A stretch of 5,589 nt of DNA from Candidatus Dormiibacterota bacterium (GTDB taxonomy: Bacteria; Chloroflexota; Dormibacteria; UBA8260), in the NCBI GenBank assembly GCA_955652455.1, contig CATPBU010000149.1, forward strand, positions 1-5,589. The letters run 5' to 3'. The stretch's first letter is position 1. Every line of letters starts with the position of its first letter. Below, piece after piece: positions 1 to 5,589 of the stretch. Under the pieces are notes generated by a model. That model was not told where the DNA came from, did no database searches, and saw only the letters and a list, made by a program, of their open reading frames with translations. A program made the translations under genes and the position numbers.

Positions 1-181
1 CCCCGGCTGTGTCATTTCTGTGGCACTCTCCTTCAGGTCACCCCGACTGGGTGTTGCCCAGCGCCCTGCTCTGTGGAGCCCGGACTTTCCTCGGACGACA
101 AGCGCCCGCGGCCGTCCGGCCGGCTTGCCAGTTGATGGTAACCCGTCCGCGGGCCGGCGAATCCCGGTGTATGGTCCGCGC
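1..181. other. Upstream region with no supported gene
   Basis: No convincing gene is seen here. The frame of the following membrane protein stays open back to an ATG at position 20, but that stretch would encode an Arg/Pro-rich segment without a recognisable domain. Its third codon positions are visibly less GC-rich than those of the gene body, and no ribosome binding site precedes the ATG. A GC-rich inverted pair, GCCCGCGG (104-111) and CCGCGGGC (147-154), could form a long-looped hairpin but may be chance in such GC-rich DNA. The stretch more likely holds the upstream intergenic region and promoter. Confidence 0.4.
170..175 (+). promoter_or_regulatory. Possible -10 element for a leaderless GTG start
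   Basis: The hexamer TATGGT fits the TAnnnT pattern of a sigma70-type -10 box. It ends 6 nt before the GTG at 182, so a transcript starting 7 nt after the box would begin at the start codon itself. No -35-like hexamer lies at the usual distance, and no Shine-Dalgarno sequence precedes the GTG. Leaderless mRNAs are common in actinobacteria and some other high-GC lineages. This is an inference from spacing only; a TAnnnT hexamer is easy to find by chance. Confidence 0.25.
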
Positions 182-1933
182 GTGTCCAGCGCAGCGCGAC
201 GTCTCCGCGGGTCACCGACGGTTGCAGCTGCACTTGCCTTTCTCATCCTGGCCATCGGGTACGTCTTCCCCGCGTGGCTCAATCCGGCTCACGCGTATCC
301 CGGCTCAGGCGGCGACGCCTTGATGGACATGTGGTTTCTTGGCTGGCCGGCTCACGCGCTCGGCCACGGCGAGAGCCTGTTGCAGTCAGGGGTGATAAAT
401 CCGCCAACAGGCGTCAACCTTCTCTGGGGTCCGGCGATAACACCGTGGGGAGTCCTGTTGTCTCCAGTTGTCGCGGTGTGGGGACCGGTTGTGGCCTACA
501 ACGTCGCCGTGACGCTGGCGCTGGCACTGGACGGCGTCACGACGTTCCTGCTGGCACGCCGCTGCGCACGCGTTGGCGCCATCCCAGCCTTCATCGCCGG
601 TGCGATCTTCGTGTTCAGCCCCTTCATCACCGGTCACCTGCTCGGCCAACTGCACCTGGTCGGCTGCTTCATGATTCCGCTGCTGCTCATCCTCGTCGAC
701 GAGCTGGTGGTGCGACGGCATTACCCGGCGAGCCGGGTGGGTGCTCTGATCGGCGCTGCCTGCGGCCTTGAGTTTGCCCTCTCGTCCGAGTTGATGCTGA
801 CGACGTTGATCGCAGCGGGTGTCATCGTGGCGGTGCTGGCGGCAACCCATCGCAGCGCGGTGCGATCGTCCGCAGGTCACGTGCTCCGCGGCCTTGGGGT
901 GGCCGCCGCGGTGGCGGTGGCGCTCTGCGCCTACCCGCTGTGGTTCCAGTTGTTCGGCCCTCACGCGATCCCGCTCGACACGGTGATTGGCGCACCGGCC
1001 GCGCGCGCGACAGACATCGCCAACCTCGTGATCCCGACCAAGGAGAACCTGCTCTCACCGACTTTCCTCACCGGTCTCACTCCCGCCTCGGTGCGTGACC
1101 CGGAGGAATGGACGGGCTTCCTCGGCGTGCCGGTGATCGCTCTGTGCGGCGTCGCGATCTGGCTCGACCGCCGAGATTCGATCATGCGCGTCATCGCGAT
1201 CGCCACCGCGTGCATGCTGGTTCTCAGCCTCGGCGCTCACCTCCATGTCGGCGGCCAGATCAACCCCATCCCGCTGCCATGGCTGCTGGTGTCCCGGGTG
1301 CCGATCCTCAGCAACGTGCTCACCGAGAGGATGTCGGTCTTCGTCGACCTGGGTGTGGCGCTGATGATCGCTGTGTTCATCGAGCGCCACGTGCGCCACG
1401 GACAGTCGCGGCTGCGGGCCGGGCTTGCTGTGGTTGTCGCCGGGGCGTCGCTGTTTCCCGTGGTGCCGCTGGGCGCCACCGCCGCGACCGCGCCCGCGCT
1501 CTTCACGTCCGACGCCGGTCACGCAGTGCTCGACGGCCGAACCGTGCTCGTGCTGCCATACCCGGCCGAGGAGCCCATCGCCAATCCCATGCTGTGGCAG
1601 GCGGAGGCGCGCTACAGCTACTCGATGGTCGGCGGTTACATCTACATCGTCGGTCCGGACGGCACTGCCACAGTGGGCGGGACTGGCACAGCAGTCACCG
1701 CCGAGTCGTACAACGTCTCGCTGAACGCTGTGTCCCCGATCCCGCGCACGCCGGCCGTCCGCGCAGCGATGCTGTCCGACCTCCGCGGACGCGGCGTCAG
1801 CCTCATCGTTGTGGGCCCGTTCCAATCCGGCTCACACAGCGCGGCCATTCAGTTCGCCACGTGGCTGGCCGGCGTCGCGCCCGAGCACGAACTTGGGGTG
1901 GATGTCTGGAGGATGCCCGCGGCAGGGATGTGA
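182..1933 (+). CDS. Polytopic membrane protein, GT-C/YfhO-like putative glycosyltransferase
   Basis: The protein is 583 residues from GTG 182. A short Arg-rich N-terminus is followed by a membrane segment (about 14-33), then an extracytoplasmic loop carrying GGDALMDMW (Asp45, Asp49). About nine to ten further hydrophobic segments follow, and a soluble C-terminal domain from about residue 450 contains VLVLPYP and GVSLIVVGP. This architecture, with an acidic first outer loop and a soluble tail, resembles GT-C-fold enzymes and YfhO-like proteins that move sugars from polyprenyl-phosphate donors. The loop EEWTGFLGVP (residues about 307-316) and the PILSNVLTERM stretch before a late membrane helix are typical of this group as I recall it. 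Donor, acceptor and activity cannot be read from sequence. Start choice is uncertain: ATG 20 and GTG 167 are in frame, but 182 places a short basic tail directly before the first helix and excludes codons unlike the rest. It ends 164 nt before mraZ, and the promoter in that gap suggests it is not part of the dcw operon. Confidence 0.7.
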   Translation: MSSAARRLRGSPTVAAALAFLILAIGYVFPAWLNPAHAYPGSGGDALMDMWFLGWPAHALGHGESLLQSGVINPPTGVNLLWGPAITPWGVLLSPVVAVWGPVVAYNVAVTLALALDGVTTFLLARRCARVGAIPAFIAGAIFVFSPFITGHLLGQLHLVGCFMIPLLLILVDELVVRRHYPASRVGALIGAACGLEFALSSELMLTTLIAAGVIVAVLAATHRSAVRSSAGHVLRGLGVAAAVAVALCAYPLWFQLFGPHAIPLDTVIGAPAARATDIANLVIPTKENLLSPTFLTGLTPASVRDPEEWTGFLGVPVIALCGVAIWLDRRDSIMRVIAIATACMLVLSLGAHLHVGGQINPIPLPWLLVSRVPILSNVLTERMSVFVDLGVALMIAVFIERHVRHGQSRLRAGLAVVVAGASLFPVVPLGATAATAPALFTSDAGHAVLDGRTVLVLPYPAEEPIANPMLWQAEARYSYSMVGGYIYIVGPDGTATVGGTGTAVTAESYNVSLNAVSPIPRTPAVRAAMLSDLRGRGVSLIVVGPFQSGSHSAAIQFATWLAGVAPEHELGVDVWRMPAAGM

Positions 1934-1942
1934 CTCGTGGCG

Positions 1943-1974
1943 TGTGAAGAGATGTACAAGCACATCTGTTCGCA
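1943..1974. repeat. 32-bp interrupted palindrome upstream of the mraZ promoter
   Basis: The left arm TGTGAAGAGATGT (1943-1955) and right arm ACATCTGTTCGCA (1962-1974) are complementary at 11 of 13 positions around a 6-nt centre, ACAAGC. The inner six pairs (AGATGT/ACATCT) are perfect. As RNA one of the two mismatches becomes a G-U wobble. It begins 9 nt after the stop of the membrane protein gene and ends exactly where the TTGACG -35 hexamer begins. It may be a terminator for the upstream gene, although no T-run follows and the stem is only moderately GC-rich. It may instead be a dyad operator for a dimeric DNA-binding protein acting on the mraZ promoter. The sequence alone does not separate these. 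Confidence 0.5.
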
Positions 1975-2003
1975 TTGACGCGTTGAGTTCGGACTGCTAC
2001 CTT
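1975..2003 (+). promoter_or_regulatory. Predicted sigma70-type promoter of the mraZ (dcw) operon
   Basis: TTGACG (1975-1980) matches five of six bases of the -35 consensus. After a 17-bp spacer comes TACCTT (1998-2003), which fits TAnnnT. It is preceded by TGC, giving an extended -10 (TGn). Transcription would start near 2009-2011, about 88 nt before the mraZ GTG and immediately ahead of the MraZ direct repeats. The position between the dyad and the repeats supports a regulated promoter for the cluster. It is predicted by pattern only. Confidence 0.55.
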
Positions 2004-2011
2004 TCCGGCCA

Positions 2012-2054
2012 CTGGTGGGGCGAAGTGGTGAAAAGTGGGGCAAAGAGGCACGAA
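2012..2054 (+). promoter_or_regulatory. MraZ operator: 10-bp-phased direct repeats
   Basis: Three consecutive 10-bp repeats begin GTGGGGCGAA (2015), GTGGTGAAAA (2025) and GTGGGGCAAA (2035). A degenerate fourth follows, GAGGCACGAA (2045). Read in the other phase, the last three show GAAGTGG, AAAGTGG and AAAGAGG. MraZ proteins are known to bind tandem direct repeats with a TGGG/AAAGTGG core and 10-bp spacing just upstream of mraZ, one repeat per subunit on one DNA face. The match in core, period and position is strong. The boxes lie downstream of the predicted -10, so bound MraZ would most simply block early transcription, giving autorepression of the operon. Confidence 0.8.
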
Positions 2055-2097
2055 TGTGCGCAACTGGCGGCAGCGACGTGATCGGTGGGTCTGAGGC

Positions 2098-2550
2098 GTG
2101 TTTTACGGAAGCTTCCGCCATGCCGTCGACTCCAAGGGTCGCGTCGCCCTCCCGGCTCAATTCCGTCGCGACCTGGCCGGTGCGGTGCTTGCCCCCGGCG
2201 CGGAGAACCGTCTCGTGATCAGGCCCGCCCAGGAATGGCAGGAGTACGAGCAGCACTTCAGGCTCACCGCGGAAAGCTCGGCCGAGCAACGCCTCTTCAT
2301 GCGTCACCTCTACGCTGGCGCGCGCGAGGTCGAAGTCGATGCCCAGGGTCGCATCCTGCTGACACCCGAACACCGCAGCTTCGCCCGCATCGAGGATCAC
2401 GCCGTCTTCGTCGGCGTCTCCAACGTGGTGGAGATCGTCGGAGACGCGGTCTGGGACGCCGAACGGGGAGGCCTCGATGCGCAGACCTTCACCGAGCTGG
2501 GCGATCGAGTTGGTCGCTCCGGCCCAGCCGTGCCGGACGACAGCGCGTGA
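2098..2550 (+). CDS. mraZ: MraZ, transcriptional regulator of the division/cell-wall operon
   Basis: The 150-residue protein, near the usual MraZ length, starts MFYGSFRHAVDSKGR, the conserved MraZ opening. It contains two SpoVT/AbrB-like half-domains, each marked by a DxKGR-type motif: D11-S-K-G-R15 with LPAQFR after it, and D81-A-Q-G-R85 with ILLTP after it. MraZ forms ring-shaped oligomers that bind tandem repeats upstream of its own gene; it represses the dcw cluster in Escherichia coli but activates in some mycoplasmas. The GTG start at 2098 is firm: an in-frame TGA sits at 2092-2094 and the conserved opening begins exactly there. GGTGGG (2084-2089) could serve as ribosome binding site. 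The last 15 or so residues are a polar tail. rsmH follows after 36 nt, the usual partner. Confidence 0.96.
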   Translation: MFYGSFRHAVDSKGRVALPAQFRRDLAGAVLAPGAENRLVIRPAQEWQEYEQHFRLTAESSAEQRLFMRHLYAGAREVEVDAQGRILLTPEHRSFARIEDHAVFVGVSNVVEIVGDAVWDAERGGLDAQTFTELGDRVGRSGPAVPDDSA

Positions 2551-2586
2551 CCCCATCCATCCGCACCAACGACGAAAAGGGTATCC

Positions 2587-3594
2587 ATGTCGATCGTGGC
2601 CGGCATGGACGACGACACCCCCGCCACGCCCGGTGGCCCGACGCCTGAGGCGGCGGGTCATCGGCCGGTCCTTCTACACCCCCTCATAGAGAGCCTGCAG
2701 CCCCGTTCGGGGCAGACCTACATCGACGGCACCCTCGGTGCCGGCGGGTACGTCGCCGCGTTCCTCGAACGCGTCCTCCCCGGCGGGCACATCCTTGCGA
2801 TCGATCGCGATCCGGCCGCGGTGGCCCTGGCGCGACAGCGCTTCGCAGACCACGGCGACGCCATGATCCCGGCCCAGGGCGACTTCGCCGACATGGAGTC
2901 GATCGCCGCCGAGCATGGTATTTCGACTGTCGATGGTGTAATCCTCGACCTCGGCATCTCCTCCCTGCAACTCGACGACCCGTTGCGGGGCTTCAGCTTC
3001 CGCCTCCCTGGTCCGCTCGACATGCGCATGGACTCCGGTTCGGGTGTCAACGCGGCAGACATCGTCAACAACTGGCCGGAGGCCGACCTTGCGGCACTCA
3101 TCCGCACCTACGGAGACGAGCGCTTCGCCCGTGGGATCGCGGCGGCGATCGTCCGCAGCCGCGGACAGCGCCCCATCTCCACCACGTCGCAGCTGAGTGA
3201 GGTGGTCGAGCGCACCATCCCGAGGCGTTTCTGGCCGAAGCGGATCCACCCGGCGACGCGCACATTCCAGGCACTCCGCATCGAGGTCAACCACGAGTTG
3301 GAGAGCCTCACCGCGGGACTGCAGGCAGCCATTCGCATCATCCGGCCCGGTGGGCGTCTTGGGGTTGTCTCCTTCCACTCCCTCGAGGACACCATTGTCA
3401 AGAACGCACTCCACGTCGCAGCACAGAACTGTCTATGTCCGCCCCAACAGACCCACTGCACCTGCGCTCACCGGGCCTCTCTTCTCCTCCTCAGCCGCAA
3501 GGCGATCAAGCCCGACGCCGCCGAGCTCGCGACCAATCCGCGAGCCCGATCCGCCCGGCTGCGCATCGCCGAGAAGCTCGACGACACGCGCTGA
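2587..3594 (+). CDS. rsmH: RsmH (MraW), 16S rRNA (cytosine1402-N4)-methyltransferase
   Basis: RsmH uses S-adenosylmethionine to methylate N4 of C1402 in the 16S rRNA decoding site; it is cytoplasmic. The protein has 335 residues, slightly longer than many homologues because of a polar N-terminal stretch of about 23 residues. Family motifs are present in order: HRPVLL (25-30), the SAM-binding DGTLGAGGY (47-55), IDRDP (72-76), DLGISSLQLDDPLRGFSFR (121-139), GPLDMRMD (142-149), HPATRTFQALRIEVN (221-235), VSFHSLEDTIVK (261-272) and NPRARSARLR (317-326). A Cys cluster, C282-L-C284 and C291-T-C293, lies near the C-terminus, as in many RsmH proteins outside proteobacteria. The ATG at 2587 has AAAAGGG (2575-2581) at 5 nt spacing; ATG 2605 is a weaker alternative. 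It sits between mraZ and the ftsL-like gene, the standard dcw position. Confidence 0.97.
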   Translation: MSIVAGMDDDTPATPGGPTPEAAGHRPVLLHPLIESLQPRSGQTYIDGTLGAGGYVAAFLERVLPGGHILAIDRDPAAVALARQRFADHGDAMIPAQGDFADMESIAAEHGISTVDGVILDLGISSLQLDDPLRGFSFRLPGPLDMRMDSGSGVNAADIVNNWPEADLAALIRTYGDERFARGIAAAIVRSRGQRPISTTSQLSEVVERTIPRRFWPKRIHPATRTFQALRIEVNHELESLTAGLQAAIRIIRPGGRLGVVSFHSLEDTIVKNALHVAAQNCLCPPQQTHCTCAHRASLLLLSRKAIKPDAAELATNPRARSARLRIAEKLDDTR

Positions 3595-3649
3595 ACCGCA
3601 CCCCGTCGGCCCGTCCGCTCCCGTCACCCATCCACCGCTTCACCCATAC

Positions 3650-3653
3650 GGAG
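3650..3653 (+). promoter_or_regulatory. Ribosome binding site deciding the TTG start of the ftsL-like gene
   Basis: GGAG at 3650-3653 lies 9 nt before TTG 3663. Between the rsmH stop and the membrane segment, this TTG is the only in-frame ATG/GTG/TTG codon, so the motif supports a rare start codon here. Confidence 0.5.
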
Positions 3654-3662
3654 ATCCGGGCT

Positions 3663-4154
3663 TTGCCCAGAAAGACACGCCTTCACCTGCCTGCGGACGA
3701 CATCGCCGGTGTCCCGCTCGACGAGTCGCCCGCCCGCCGGACCCGCCTGCGTCGCGGTGGTCCGCGCACGCCCCTCCCGCTGCTTCCGCTGATCGCGGCG
3801 TTTGCCGGGGTGGGCGTCGCCTATGTCAGCCAGACCGCTCACTCCACCTCGGCCACGTACCAGGCCGTGGTGCTGTCCCAGCAGAATCAGCAATTGCGCA
3901 GCCAGGACGCGGGGCTCGGCGATGAGCTGGCTCGCCTCGAGAGCGCCGAGCGAATCGTCGCCGCGGCTCAAAAACTCGGCATGCGTCCGGCGGGGCGCTG
4001 GTCATACGTCAACGTGCCGCTCAAGCCGGTGGTGAACATTCCCGGCCCGCTGATCGCAGCCCAGCCAGGTGGCGGTGACCCGCTGCAACAGTTCGTCGCC
4101 AGCGTGGGGAGCGCCTTCGGTGTCCACTCCTCGAGCCACGGCGCCGGGCAGTGA
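3663..4154 (+). CDS. ftsL: FtsL-like bitopic cell-division protein
   Basis: The protein has 163 residues from TTG 3663. The domains are a basic cytoplasmic N-terminus (1-37, with RRTRLRRGGPR), one membrane segment (about 38-55), and a heptad-like extracytoplasmic segment (about 60-105) rich in Gln, Leu and Glu that ends EsaeRIVAAAQKLGM. That ending, a helix closing in LGM, is typical of FtsL/DivIC proteins. A Pro/Gly-containing C-terminal tail of about 55 residues follows. FtsL is a divisome scaffold that pairs with FtsB/DivIC through its coiled coil and helps FtsI and FtsW to act at the septum. Primary sequence is poorly conserved in this family, so the call rests on size, topology and position between rsmH and ftsI. 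The frame is open upstream into rsmH as far as ATG 3435, but that start has no ribosome binding site and the added residues are Arg/Pro-rich shadow coding. The stop overlaps the ftsI start. Confidence 0.8.
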   Translation: MPRKTRLHLPADDIAGVPLDESPARRTRLRRGGPRTPLPLLPLIAAFAGVGVAYVSQTAHSTSATYQAVVLSQQNQQLRSQDAGLGDELARLESAERIVAAAQKLGMRPAGRWSYVNVPLKPVVNIPGPLIAAQPGGGDPLQQFVASVGSAFGVHSSSHGAGQ

Positions 4155-5589
4155 GCCCGCGCCGCTACGACAGGACGCCGCCTGGAGTGCGCGGTTGGTT
4201 CGCTCCCGAGGCCCCGGACTTCCGCCACCGCGGCATGTGGCTGGTGCTGGCTTTTGCGGCGATGGCGACCACAGTCTGCGTGCGGTTGTTGGACGTGCAG
4301 GTGCGCCAGCACACAGCCCTCGCCGCCAAGGCAACCGCGCTTCACCAGAAGTCGGTCGTCATCCCGGCCACGCGCGGCCGCATCCTCGACAGCACCGGGC
4401 GGGTGCTGGTCAGCAACCGCACCGTCTACGACGTCTACGCAGACCCCGGCCTGATCGCGGTGGCCACTCGCGGCGATGTCGCCCGCCGGTTGGCGCCGGT
4501 GCTGTCGGCGGACGAGACCAAGATCCTCGGCCTCATCTCGGAGCAGACCCGGTTCGTGTATCTGGCCAAGGCCGTTTCCCAGGCTGTCACCGACAGGCTG
4601 TCCGCACTCAACCTTCCCGGCATCGTCGTCGAACCCGCTGCGCAGCGGGTCTATGAGCCTTCACCCGTCCAGGGCGCTTCCTTCGCAGCCAACCTCCTCG
4701 GCTACGTCAACAGCGACGGCCATGGCCAATACGGCGTCGAGTCATATTACGAGTCCGTCCTGCACGGCAGCGACGGTCGCCAGTCGACCGTCCGGGATGT
4801 GACCGGCAACTCGATCACGCTGAGCAGCGATCCGCAGTCGGACGCACGCAACGGTCAGGACCTTCAGCTCGGGCTCGACGCCCAGTTGCAGTACTGGGCC
4901 GAACAGGCACTCGCCCAGGGTGTCGCCAGTGCCCAGGCAGAGTCCGGGACGCTGATCATGGTGGACACCAAGACAGGAGTCATCAAGGCGTGGGCGCAGG
5001 CCCCGACGTACGACGCCAACGCCTACTGGAGCACGCCGCTCGGAAACCTCCGCGACCTCGCCGTGTCGAACGTCTACGAGCCGGGATCGGTCGAAAAGGT
5101 GATCACCTTCGCGGGGGGCCTCAACACCCACGCGATCACCCCCGGGTACACCTTCAACGAGGGTCCAACGACCATCGACGGCGCCACCATCCACGACTGG
5201 GACAATCGCGCGCACGGCACCATCAACATGCAGTATGTGCTCGACGAGTCGCTCAACAACGGCGCCATCAAGATCGGTCAGCTGATGGGCCCCAATGCGT
5301 TCTACAGCAACCTGCTGTCGTTCGGCGTGGGCGCGCCGACAGGGGTCGACCTGGCCGGCGAGCAGAATGTGCCGCTGGCCGCCCAGGGCAGCCAGAGCCC
5401 ACTCGACCTCGCCGAGGCCGCATTCGGGCAGCACATCCAGGTGACCCCGATCGAGATCCTTGCCGCGGTCAACGCAGTTGGCAACGGCGGGGTGTGGGTC
5501 CAACCGCATGCGGTCCAGGCAGTCGTCGACCCGACGACCGGCAGGTCGACAGCGGTTAAGCCAGCCAGCCGCCGGGTCATCTCGACCGC
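4151..5589 (+). CDS. ftsI: FtsI/PbpB, septal class B penicillin-binding protein (3' end beyond window)
   Basis: An open frame of 479 codons runs off the window without a stop. FtsI is a membrane-anchored D,D-transpeptidase that cross-links septal peptidoglycan outside the cytoplasmic membrane. Features in order are a basic N-terminus, one membrane anchor (about 29-47), the RGxxxD motif of the pedestal domain (R75-G-R-I-L-D80), YGVESYYESVLHGSDG (from 194), and the transpeptidase domain from about 238. The active-site SxxK is S313-V-E-K316, within YEPGSVEKVITF. The SxN motif is S367-L-N369, within DESLNNGA. AFGQHIQVTP (424-433) is the conserved stretch that precedes the third motif. The KTG/KSG motif and any PASTA repeats would lie beyond position 5589. 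The GTG start overlaps the ftsL-like stop (GTGA), suggesting translational coupling; no strong Shine-Dalgarno is seen. ATG 4235 would remove the cytoplasmic tail and is less likely. Confidence 0.93.
   Translation, partial: MSPRRYDRTPPGVRGWFAPEAPDFRHRGMWLVLAFAAMATTVCVRLLDVQVRQHTALAAKATALHQKSVVIPATRGRILDSTGRVLVSNRTVYDVYADPGLIAVATRGDVARRLAPVLSADETKILGLISEQTRFVYLAKAVSQAVTDRLSALNLPGIVVEPAAQRVYEPSPVQGASFAANLLGYVNSDGHGQYGVESYYESVLHGSDGRQSTVRDVTGNSITLSSDPQSDARNGQDLQLGLDAQLQYWAEQALAQGVASAQAESGTLIMVDTKTGVIKAWAQAPTYDANAYWSTPLGNLRDLAVSNVYEPGSVEKVITFAGGLNTHAITPGYTFNEGPTTIDGATIHDWDNRAHGTINMQYVLDESLNNGAIKIGQLMGPNAFYSNLLSFGVGAPTGVDLAGEQNVPLAAQGSQSPLDLAEAAFGQHIQVTPIEILAAVNAVGNGGVWVQPHAVQAVVDPTTGRSTAVKPASRRVIST

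Noticed and set aside
104..154. GC-rich inverted pair GCCCGCGG / CCGCGGGC as a terminator or structured RNA
   Set aside because: The arms are only 8 bp with a 35-bp loop and no T-run, which is easily due to chance in DNA this GC-rich.
1055..1825. Long antisense open frame of 256 codons within the membrane protein gene
   Set aside because: Its product is rich in Arg, His, Asp and Gly with no hydrophobic core or motif, as expected of the reverse strand of GC-rich coding DNA. The sense strand encodes a coherent membrane protein.
1952..1978. Eight-codon frame (ATG to TGA) inside the palindrome, a possible leader peptide
   Set aside because: It lies upstream of the predicted mraZ transcription start and has no usable ribosome binding site spacing; its length is expected by chance.
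2015..2218. Small open frame overlapping the MraZ boxes and the mraZ start
   Set aside because: It is in a different frame from mraZ, encodes no recognisable motif, and the mraZ product begins exactly at its conserved opening at 2098.
1849..2661. Antisense open frame of 270 codons across the regulatory region, mraZ and the rsmH start
   Set aside because: It crosses the operator and an unmistakable mraZ gene on the other strand, and its product shows no recognisable domain.
4742..5509. Antisense open frame of 255 codons opposite ftsI
   Set aside because: The + strand carries FtsI with its catalytic motifs in order over the same bases; the antisense product has no recognisable motifs.
1..5589. 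Search for a mobile element, CRISPR array, toxin-antitoxin pair, tRNA or defence system
   Set aside because: No terminal repeats, spaced repeat array, transposase or integrase motifs, tRNA-like cloverleaf or defence domain was seen. The window reads as core chromosome.

Overview
This is a GC-rich window with every supported gene on the + strand. It holds the start of a bacterial division and cell-wall (dcw) cluster, preceded by one unrelated-looking membrane protein gene. The order mraZ - rsmH - ftsL-like - ftsI, a MraZ with a GTG start and a bipartite FtsL-like protein suggest a high-GC, Gram-positive-like lineage. Actinomycetota or the Chloroflexota/Candidatus Dormibacterota neighbourhood both fit, and I lean towards the latter on the feel of the RsmH and MraZ sequences, with low confidence.

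Layout. Positions 1-181 hold no convincing gene; codon use here does not resemble the gene that follows. Positions 182-1933 encode a polytopic membrane protein of the GT-C/YfhO-like type: many membrane segments, then a soluble C-terminal domain. Positions 1934-2097 form a compact regulatory region. It contains a 32-bp interrupted palindrome, a sigma70-type promoter with an extended -10, and three clear plus one degenerate 10-bp direct repeats that match the known MraZ operator pattern. Then come mraZ (2098-2550), rsmH (2587-3594), an ftsL-like gene best started at a TTG (3663-4154), and ftsI/pbpB (4151 to beyond the window end), which overlaps the ftsL-like stop by 4 nt.

How the genes work together. 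MraZ is the transcriptional regulator of the cluster and probably represses its own promoter through the direct repeats. RsmH methylates 16S rRNA C1402. The FtsL-like protein is a bitopic divisome scaffold with a coiled coil, and FtsI is the septal peptidoglycan transpeptidase it helps to recruit and activate. Short gaps and one overlap suggest a single operon from the promoter near 1975-2003 onward.

I see no evidence for a new defence system, mobile element, CRISPR array or RNA gene. The most interesting non-coding structure is the dyad that directly abuts the mraZ promoter -35 element, together with the 10-bp-phased MraZ boxes downstream of it.
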